Part shown: in pieces, positions 58,168 to 64,000 of the stretch | Layout: each line of letters starts with the position of its first letter | Numbering within the stretch: the first letter of the stretch is position 1 | Assembly: GCF_003014475.1 (NCBI RefSeq) | Contig: NZ_PYGJ01000011.1 | Location: 1 to 64,000 of the forward strand | Source: Shimia abyssi | GTDB taxonomy: Bacteria > Pseudomonadota > Alphaproteobacteria > Rhodobacterales > Rhodobacteraceae | Direction: 5' to 3' | Length of the DNA stretch: 64,000 nucleotides | Position numbers and translations under genes: made by a program | The notes under the pieces: generated by a model | Told to the model about the DNA's origin: nothing | Databases searched by the model: none | The model's input: only the letters and a program-made list of their open reading frames with translations

Positions 58168-60120
58168 ATGTTGCGTCTTTGTCTGCCCCTGTTGCTGTGG
58201 GTTTTTAGTGTTGGAGCCATTTTTGCCCAAGGGACGGCCGACATGAAGGCCGCAATGGCCTCGGTTTGGGCCAAGGAATGGAGCGGTGCGGTCGAAGCTG
58301 TGGCCCAGAGCGATGCCGTGGCCCGGGATATGATCGAGTGGCACCGACTGCGTGCAGGCGAGGGCACACCGCAGGAGGTGCTAGCATTTTTGGAGCGTCG
58401 TGCTGATTGGCCGGGGTTGGCGTTTTTGCGCAAGCAAGCCGAAGAGGCGTTTGTCGATGCACCCTACGAGGCGCGGCTGTCGTTCTTTTTGAATGAGTCG
58501 GCGCAGACCGCCGAAGGTGTTTTGGCCCATGCAGATGTATTGCAACGCATCGGAGAGGCCGGCGCGGCGGAAGCGGAAATTGTGCTGGCGTGGCGCACGA
58601 TGGGGTTGAATGCTCCGACGCAGGCGGTTTTTCTGGAGCGCCACGGCGATATATTGAAGCCGCATCACATAGCCCGGTTGGACGCGATGTTATGGAAGGG
58701 TTGGCGTGACAATTCTGAACGCATGTATGACTTGGTGCCGGACGGCTGGGTCAAGCTGGCACAGGCGCGGCTTGGACTACGCGAACAGGTCAATGGAGTA
58801 GATACGCTGATTGCCGCTGTCCCGGCGGGGATGCAGAGCGATCCGGGATTGGCACACGAGCGGTTTGTGTGGCGCCACCGCAAGGGTCGCGACGATGCGG
58901 CCATTGAGCTGTTATTGGCGCGCAGCAAAGCGGGGTCATTGGGTGAAGCGGCAGAATGGGCTCCGAGACGGCGCTCTTTGATGCGAAGTCAGATGCGTGC
59001 GGGAAACTATCAGCTGGCATATGATATCGCTTCATCCCACGGATTAGCGCCGGATTCGGGATACAGCTACTCTGACTGCGAATGGCTTTCCGGGTATCTT
59101 GCGCTGCGATTCTTGGGCAAGCCTGAGCAGGCGGCGGTGCATTTTGTACGCTTTGCCCAGACAGTTGAAACGCCAATTTCGCTGGGTCGGGCGGGATACT
59201 GGATGGGGCGCGCCTATGAGGCTATGGGGGATGCTGAAACCGCTCAGCTGGCCTATGCCGCTGGGGGCGCGCATCAAACGAGTTTTTATGGTTTGCTGGC
59301 CGCAGAGAAGGCCGGAGTGCCATGGGATGAAAGCCTGCGTGGTGATGAAGTTTTTGCGGATTGGCGGCAAACTGACTGGGCGCATTCGAGCGTGCACACG
59401 GCGGCGGTGAAGTTTCTGGAAGCCGGTGAATTGACCCGAGCCGAACAGTTTTGGGTGCATTTGAGCGAAGGGCAGGATCGTGCCGGGTTAGGCCAGATGG
59501 GTACAATGGCACAAGAGCTGGGTGCGCCGCATATAGCGGTGATGCTGGGCAAAAAGATCGTGCGTCGTGGGATTACATTGCCGGGGCCGTATTATGCGCT
59601 GCATCCGCTCAAGGATCAGAACCTGCCAGTGCCCGCAGAGTTGTCGCTGGCAATCGCGCGTCGCGAGAGCGAATTTGACCCTGTCGTGGTGAGCGGCGCA
59701 GGCGCGCGTGGCTTGATGCAGTTGATGCCGGGTACGGCGCGGCAAGTGGCAGCGGCCACCGGGGAAATTTATTCCAACGCGTGGCTGACATCGAAGCCGG
59801 ATTATAACGCGCGGCTTGGCAGTGCTTATCTGGCCGGGTTGGGGCGACAGTTTGATGGGAACATCATCATGATTTCCGCCGGATACAATGCCGGACCGGG
59901 GCGGCCGATCCGGTGGATGGAGCGCAACGGCGATCCGCGCGGGGGCAGTGTCGAGGACATGGTGGATTGGATCGAAATGATCCCGTTCAACGAGACGCGC
60001 AACTATGTGATGCGTGTTTCCGAGAGCCTGCCAGTATATCGTGCGCGTTTGGGAAAGAACCCTCATCCGGTGTCGTTCGGACGTGAGATTGTCGGGGACA
60101 CGATGCTGCCCGTGGAGTGA
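58168..60120 (+). CDS. Soluble lytic murein transglycosylase (Slt70-like)
   Basis: 650 aa from ATG 58168, which gives a good signal peptide (MLRLCLPLLLWVFSVGAIFA, then QG); an upstream TTG at 58111 would bury it. A long alpha-helical repeat region (about 30-470) precedes the SLT domain with catalytic E500 in AIARRESEFDPVV, then ARGLMQLMPGTARQVA and ISAGYNAGPGRP. It cleaves peptidoglycan in the periplasm to 1,6-anhydro products. It is divergent from dapA. Confidence 0.93.
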   Translation: MLRLCLPLLLWVFSVGAIFAQGTADMKAAMASVWAKEWSGAVEAVAQSDAVARDMIEWHRLRAGEGTPQEVLAFLERRADWPGLAFLRKQAEEAFVDAPYEARLSFFLNESAQTAEGVLAHADVLQRIGEAGAAEAEIVLAWRTMGLNAPTQAVFLERHGDILKPHHIARLDAMLWKGWRDNSERMYDLVPDGWVKLAQARLGLREQVNGVDTLIAAVPAGMQSDPGLAHERFVWRHRKGRDDAAIELLLARSKAGSLGEAAEWAPRRRSLMRSQMRAGNYQLAYDIASSHGLAPDSGYSYSDCEWLSGYLALRFLGKPEQAAVHFVRFAQTVETPISLGRAGYWMGRAYEAMGDAETAQLAYAAGGAHQTSFYGLLAAEKAGVPWDESLRGDEVFADWRQTDWAHSSVHTAAVKFLEAGELTRAEQFWVHLSEGQDRAGLGQMGTMAQELGAPHIAVMLGKKIVRRGITLPGPYYALHPLKDQNLPVPAELSLAIARRESEFDPVVVSGAGARGLMQLMPGTARQVAAATGEIYSNAWLTSKPDYNARLGSAYLAGLGRQFDGNIIMISAGYNAGPGRPIRWMERNGDPRGGSVEDMVDWIEMIPFNETRNYVMRVSESLPVYRARLGKNPHPVSFGREIVGDTMLPVE

Positions 60121-60222
60121 GGCGCATACAGAAGTACCAAATAGTGCTAGACTATCCATCAAAGACGACCGGGCACGATGAGGCGGTCAGGTGCAGGCGC
60201 CCCAATCAAGGGAGGAGGGCGC

Positions 60223-60519
60223 ATGATTATTCGTATTTTCCAAGTGGTCACACATCCGGGCATGGAAGAGGCCTTTGGCCAGTTTTTTCATGAAACCGCG
60301 ATACCGATGATGCGCAACACAGAGGGTGTGATTTCGGTCTTGCCGGGTGCGCCAAGACCGGAGACGCCAAGAGAGTTCAGCATAGTCATGGTCTGGCGTG
60401 ACTTGGAGGCGCTGAAGGCATTTGTGGGTGAAGATTATCGTGATCCACATATCGATCCCGCGGAAGCGGATTTGGTCGAGTTTCGCAGTATCAGACACTA
60501 TGATTCGGTTGAAGGTTAG
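60223..60519 (+). CDS. ABM-superfamily (antibiotic biosynthesis monooxygenase-like) small protein
   Basis: 98 aa. A ferredoxin-like beta-alpha fold pattern: MIIRIFQVVTHPGMEEAFGQ, EGVISVLPGAPR and FSIVMVWRDLEALKAFVG. ABM-domain proteins include small monooxygenases, haem-degrading and stress proteins; the activity here is unknown. ATG 60223 follows GGAGGAGGG closely. It ends in a 4-nt overlap with the convergent transporter gene. Confidence 0.8.
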   Translation: MIIRIFQVVTHPGMEEAFGQFFHETAIPMMRNTEGVISVLPGAPRPETPREFSIVMVWRDLEALKAFVGEDYRDPHIDPAEADLVEFRSIRHYDSVEG

Positions 60520-61388
60520 GCGCTTGCCCGTTTGCGTTCGCGCCAGAAGGTGAAAAGCCCCGCTGCCACGACAATGACAGCGCCAATGGCGACATTGGTG
60601 CGCAGCGTTTCGCCAAAGAACATCATACCAAACATCGCCGCGAATGGCAGCTGCAAGTAGGCAAAAGGCTGAACGGTGCTGGCCTCGGTTGCTTCATAGG
60701 CTTTGATCAAGAGCCAATGGCCGAATGCGCCGGTGCAGCAAAGCGCGGCCATCCAGAGCCAATCGGGGCCAGACATGGGTTCCCAATGAAAGGCACCAAT
60801 TGCGGTCATGACCACACAGCCGACTGTGCCGGTGTAGAAAAAGCTGACCTGTGCGGTGTCGCGGCGGGCCACATAGCGTGTAAGCAGGCCATAGAGAGCA
60901 AAGAGTAAAGCTCCGAGGAGCGGGACAATGGCCCAGACCGTAAAGACGCCCGATCCCGGTTGCAGGATGACCATGACCCCAATTGCACCAACCCCGATTG
61001 CGAGCCAGCGCCGCCAGCCGACCCGTTCGCCAAGCACTGGTCCAGAGAGGGCGGCAACCATAAGGGGGTAGCAGATGAAAATGGCGTGGGTCTCGGTCAG
61101 ACCAAGCAGGGTGAAGGCAAGTACAGTCACGCAAATCTCGACCGCGAGGATGGCGCCGCGCAGGACTTGGAGCAGGGGGAAACCGGTGGTGGTCGCGGCG
61201 CGTAGGCCACCGCTATGCCGGGCCGAGAGAGCGATGACGAAAGCGGCGAAGAACCAGTAGCGCACCATCACCACAAGGTAGATATTGTATTCGCCTGCAA
61301 GGTGGCGCGAAATACCATCCTGTGCCGCGAAGACAAAGGTGGTAAGCGACATCAGGAGAATGCCGAAGCGAGGGTTGTCTGCACTCAT
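60516..61388 (-). CDS. EamA-family (DMT superfamily) transporter
   Basis: 290 aa with ten predicted helices in two EamA repeats (about 5-135 and 145-285). Family traits are the early ISRHLAGEYNIY, HAIFICYPLMVAALSGPVLGER at the end of repeat 1 and YLQLPFAAMFGMMFFGETLR in repeat 2. It is probably an exporter of metabolites such as amino acids; the substrate is unknown. The start overlaps the mnmD stop by 4 nt. Confidence 0.9.
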   Translation of the reverse strand: MSADNPRFGILLMSLTTFVFAAQDGISRHLAGEYNIYLVVMVRYWFFAAFVIALSARHSGGLRAATTTGFPLLQVLRGAILAVEICVTVLAFTLLGLTETHAIFICYPLMVAALSGPVLGERVGWRRWLAIGVGAIGVMVILQPGSGVFTVWAIVPLLGALLFALYGLLTRYVARRDTAQVSFFYTGTVGCVVMTAIGAFHWEPMSGPDWLWMAALCCTGAFGHWLLIKAYEATEASTVQPFAYLQLPFAAMFGMMFFGETLRTNVAIGAVIVVAAGLFTFWRERKRASA

Positions 61389-62062
61389 ATCGCGGGCTTG
61401 CTGCCGATGGTCATGTGCCGTTTGCGCCCAAAGCCGGGGGTACGAGTGACCTCAAAACCAGCGTCCGCGAGATTGCGGCGCACGAACCCGGCGGCAGTAT
61501 AGGTGGCGACAGTGCCGGTGGGGGCGGTATGCGCGCCCACCTGTTTCATAAGGGCCTTACCCCAGAGTTCGGGGTTCTTTGCGGGCGAGAATCCATCTAG
61601 GAACCATGCATTGGCTGCAAAATTTTGTGCTGCAAGGCATTCGTGCGCGTGGCCAATTAGGACTTGAGCGTTGATGCCCTCTAAAGTGGTCAGAGATGGA
61701 TCCCTTTGCCACGCGGCAACGAGGCGTTTGGCATATTCGCCGAGCTCCGGGAAGGCCTCGAGGGCGCGGGCCATCTCTGTGGCGCTCATGGGGAACGCCT
61801 CGAAGCTGGTGAAGGTGAGTGGCGTGGTTTGTCCCGAGGCGTCCCATTCCATCCAAGCGGTGAGAAGATTGAGGCCGGTGCCAAAGCCGAGTTCGGCAAT
61901 GTGAAAACCAGGGGCAAAGCGCGCCGGGAGATCATTGCCGGCCAGAAACACATGGCGCGTTTCCGCAAGACCGTTTTCCAAGCTGAAATAAGGGTCGTTG
62001 AATCGGGTTGAGACGGGAATGGCCCCATCGCGCCACTCAAGATCTGCGTGCTGGTCGCTCAT
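61385..62062 (-). CDS. mnmD: tRNA 5-methylaminomethyl-2-thiouridine methyltransferase domain protein (MnmD)
   Basis: 225 aa from ATG 62062. NDPYFSLENGLAETRHVFL, SAM motif ELGFGTGLNLL and DGFSPAKNPELWG are the signatures of the MnmC1/DUF752 methyltransferase that finishes the wobble uridine modification. It is encoded as a separate protein, with the oxidase half divergent at 62123. Longer upstream reading is antisense to that gene and unsupported. Confidence 0.9.
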   Translation of the reverse strand: MSDQHADLEWRDGAIPVSTRFNDPYFSLENGLAETRHVFLAGNDLPARFAPGFHIAELGFGTGLNLLTAWMEWDASGQTTPLTFTSFEAFPMSATEMARALEAFPELGEYAKRLVAAWQRDPSLTTLEGINAQVLIGHAHECLAAQNFAANAWFLDGFSPAKNPELWGKALMKQVGAHTAPTGTVATYTAAGFVRRNLADAGFEVTRTPGFGRKRHMTIGSKPAI

Positions 62063-62122
62063 CGGTGGATACCTTATGGAAGGTGAGGAGTGCAGGATTG
62101 GACGAGCCGGGGTGATTTGGCA

Positions 62123-63157
62123 ATGGTGGATATAACCGTGATGGGCGCCGGGGCGTTTGGGTTGAGCGTCGCGTGGGCATGTGCACAGCGCGGCGCCAAG
62201 GTGCGGGTGATTGATCCGGGCGGCGTTGGTGCGGGCGCGAGTGGGGGCATTGTTGGTGCCTTGGCCCCGCATACGCCAGAGAATTGGAACGACAAGAAGG
62301 CGTTTCAATTTGAGAGCTTGATTATGGCAGAGGAATTTTGGGCTGAAATAGAGACTGTTGGTGGCGTGTCGTCAGGGTATGGGCGCACGGGGCGCGTGCA
62401 ACCGGTGATGAACGAACGCGGGCTTGATCTAGCGCGAGCGCGTGAGGTGAGTGCCGCGGAGTTATGGCAGGGACGGGCGACATTGCAAGTGGTCCCAGGA
62501 GAAGCGTTGAGCGCATGGGCGCCGGTGTCACCAACTGGTTGGTGGATCAAGGATACGCTGAGCGCGCGTATGCACCCTCGCCGCGCCTGTGCGGCGCTAG
62601 CGGCAGCTTTGCGCGCGCGAGGTGGCGAGATCGTTGCGACAGGCGCGCCCGAAGGCAAGGTTGTTTGGGCGACTGGATGGCAGGGCTTGGTCGAGTTGTC
62701 CGGCGAGATGGGTCGTATGGTCGGCAATGGCGTAAAAGGTCAGGCGGCGCTGTTGAGATTAGATCGGCGTGGACTGCCGCAGTTGTTTGCGGATGCAGTG
62801 CATGTGGTGCCGCATTCGGACGGGACGGTTGCCATAGGTTCGACCAGTGAGCGAGAGTTTGAAGCACCGGATCGGACAGATGCGCAGTTAGAGGATGTAT
62901 TGGCGCGGGCTATTACGGCGGTTCCGGATTTGGCGGGGGCTGAGGTGATCGAGCGGTGGGCCGGGGTGCGGCCAAGAGCCAAAAGCCGGGCGCCGATGCT
63001 GGGGGTACACCCGTTGAGAAAAGGTGACTACATCGCCAATGGTGGATTCAAAATCGGGTTTGGTATGGCGCCCAAAGTGGGACAGGTGATGGCTGATATG
63101 GTGCTGGAGGGGCGCAACGCCATTCCAGAGGGATTTCGGCCTGAAGCATCGCTTTAG
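62123..63157 (+). CDS. FAD-dependent oxidoreductase, MnmC2-like
   Basis: 344 aa from ATG 62123. Dinucleotide motif VMGAGAFGLSVAWACAQRGA (7-26) and a DAO-type C-terminal WAGVRPRAKSRAPMLG with GFKIGFGMAPKVG. Similarity to the oxidase half of MnmC and its divergent pairing with mnmD suggest it makes the aminomethyl intermediate that MnmD methylates. A general glycine-oxidase-like DAO enzyme is the alternative. Its end overlaps the convergent dehydratase gene by 4 nt. Confidence 0.78.
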   Translation: MVDITVMGAGAFGLSVAWACAQRGAKVRVIDPGGVGAGASGGIVGALAPHTPENWNDKKAFQFESLIMAEEFWAEIETVGGVSSGYGRTGRVQPVMNERGLDLARAREVSAAELWQGRATLQVVPGEALSAWAPVSPTGWWIKDTLSARMHPRRACAALAAALRARGGEIVATGAPEGKVVWATGWQGLVELSGEMGRMVGNGVKGQAALLRLDRRGLPQLFADAVHVVPHSDGTVAIGSTSEREFEAPDRTDAQLEDVLARAITAVPDLAGAEVIERWAGVRPRAKSRAPMLGVHPLRKGDYIANGGFKIGFGMAPKVGQVMADMVLEGRNAIPEGFRPEASL

Positions 63158-63957
63158 GACGCGGTTGCTGTCATACATCGGCGACCATCCGGGCCGCGCA
63201 CCCAAAGGGTGCCATCACCGCCCCAACAGAAGGTCGCCGGTTCAAAGTGCATCAGCGGAGCGGTGGCGCGGAACGAGAAATGGCTAAGTTGGTCAAGGTA
63301 TTCCTGAGCAAAAAGCATTAGAAGCTGGGCAAGTAGCGGGCCGTGCACGACAAGGCCAGTGTAGCCTTCGACATCGCGGGCGTAGTCGAGGTCATAATGA
63401 ATGCGATGGCCGTTGAAGGTGAGCGCTGAATAGCGGAAAAGTAGTGTGCTGTCGAAACTGTGCGTGACACTGGAAACCTCGTCTGTACGTGCCGCGGCGG
63501 ATGTGAGTTTGGGTGAATCAGGTGTTGGGTCCTCTCGATAAACGAGGTCTTGGTATTCTCGGACGGCGATGATTCCATTTTGCGCAATTTCGTGGCAGAG
63601 GGTGACAAAGCCGAGCGGGCCAGTGCGGCCTTTTTTGTGAAGGGCCTTGTGTACCGTGGTAGTCTTGGTCGCGGGCAGTCCGGCGCGCAGAGGTGCGAGA
63701 AACTCGAGCTGACCGCCCGCCCACATACGGCGGGGCAAACCCATGTCGGGAATGATTCCGCCAAGTTTTGGGTGACCGTCCCGACCGAGGTTTGTGGGTG
63801 GTTGCGCATCCCAGAAATAAAGCTGGTGAAAGAATGGAGGCAGGTACACACCAGTTTCGATATCGGCAAATCGACCCAGAGCCCTCAGACAAGCGTTGGC
63901 GCGGGCCGGGTCGAGTATGTCGTTTTGACGAAACGGTTTCTGGGCGTCATCCTGCAT
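63154..63957 (-). CDS. MaoC/HTD2-type acyl-CoA hydratase (mesaconyl-C4-CoA hydratase-like)
   Basis: 267 aa. An N-terminal FAS1-like dehydratase half (PPFFHQLYFWDAQP, GRDGHPKLGGIIPDMGLPRRMWAGG) is joined to a hot-dog half with FRYSALTFNGHRIHYDLDYA and EGYTGLVVHGPLLAQL, the hydratase motif with catalytic Asp/His. Related enzymes hydrate mesaconyl-C4-CoA, itaconyl-CoA or act in mitochondrial-type fatty acid synthesis (HTD2). The exact substrate is open. The 43 nt beyond its start (63958-64000) lead toward a plus-strand gene outside the window. Confidence 0.82.
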   Translation of the reverse strand: MQDDAQKPFRQNDILDPARANACLRALGRFADIETGVYLPPFFHQLYFWDAQPPTNLGRDGHPKLGGIIPDMGLPRRMWAGGQLEFLAPLRAGLPATKTTTVHKALHKKGRTGPLGFVTLCHEIAQNGIIAVREYQDLVYREDPTPDSPKLTSAAARTDEVSSVTHSFDSTLLFRYSALTFNGHRIHYDLDYARDVEGYTGLVVHGPLLAQLLMLFAQEYLDQLSHFSFRATAPLMHFEPATFCWGGDGTLWVRGPDGRRCMTATAS

Positions 63958-64000
63958 GGCAGAAGGCTAGGGCTGAACAGATGAAAGGACAAGGTATGCC

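Overview
The window reads as chromosomal DNA of a marine alphaproteobacterium of the Rhodobacterales (Roseobacter group). The evidence is the GC-rich coding pattern, the rpsT / dnaA-dnaN-recF-gyrB block, ubiE-ubiB, split mnmD/mnmC genes, a GcvT-fused dimethylglycine-dehydrogenase pair, a corrinoid-free MttB homologue and Na+-NQR. No species call is possible from sequence alone.

Layout. 1-120 is the 3' end of enolase. 225-11307 is a carbohydrate-uptake region. A LacI-type repressor heads a minus-strand operon of binding protein, two unusual ABC permeases, a GH63-type glycosidase and an ATPase. A second GH63 glycosidase has its own copy of the same palindromic operator. A PfkB-type kinase lies convergent to this second glycosidase, and an MDR alcohol dehydrogenase lies upstream of the repressor. 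11428-17991 is a periplasmic nitrate reductase operon, napFDAGHBC plus a small membrane protein. It is followed by a Dnr-like CRP/FNR regulator preceded by an FNR-like box. A class III CoA-transferase comes next, then nqrABCDEF (20723-26583) with the maturation genes apbE and nqrM divergent from it. A CBS-domain protein and tRNA-Leu(CAG) follow. 30202-39749 is a catabolic operon (LysR divergent; MttB-like methyltransferase, class III aminotransferase, two FAD/GcvT fusion dehydrogenases, ThDP enzyme) whose content suggests demethylation and breakdown of an N-methylated compound with C1 transfer to folate.

40009-43422 is a decay zone. A MarR-MOSC pair is intact, but next to it lie a broken redoxin gene, a catalase 3' remnant and an inactivated IS6-family element whose ends I could place at 42110 and 42916. 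43423-50549 is the gyrB/recF/dnaN/dnaA/rpsT block. Then come a frameshifted glycosyltransferase, enoyl-CoA hydratase, mutM, ubiE-ubiB, nnrS, dapA, a soluble lytic transglycosylase, an ABM-domain protein, an EamA transporter, mnmD, an MnmC2-like oxidase and a MaoC/HTD2-like dehydratase.

Connections: nap, the Dnr-like regulator and nnrS point to nitrate/NO metabolism under low oxygen, with Na+-NQR as a quinone-reducing entry point. The two substrate loci (GH63/ABC and MttB/DMGDH) look like uptake and catabolism of small osmolyte-like solutes. That last statement is inference; neither substrate can be read from the sequence.
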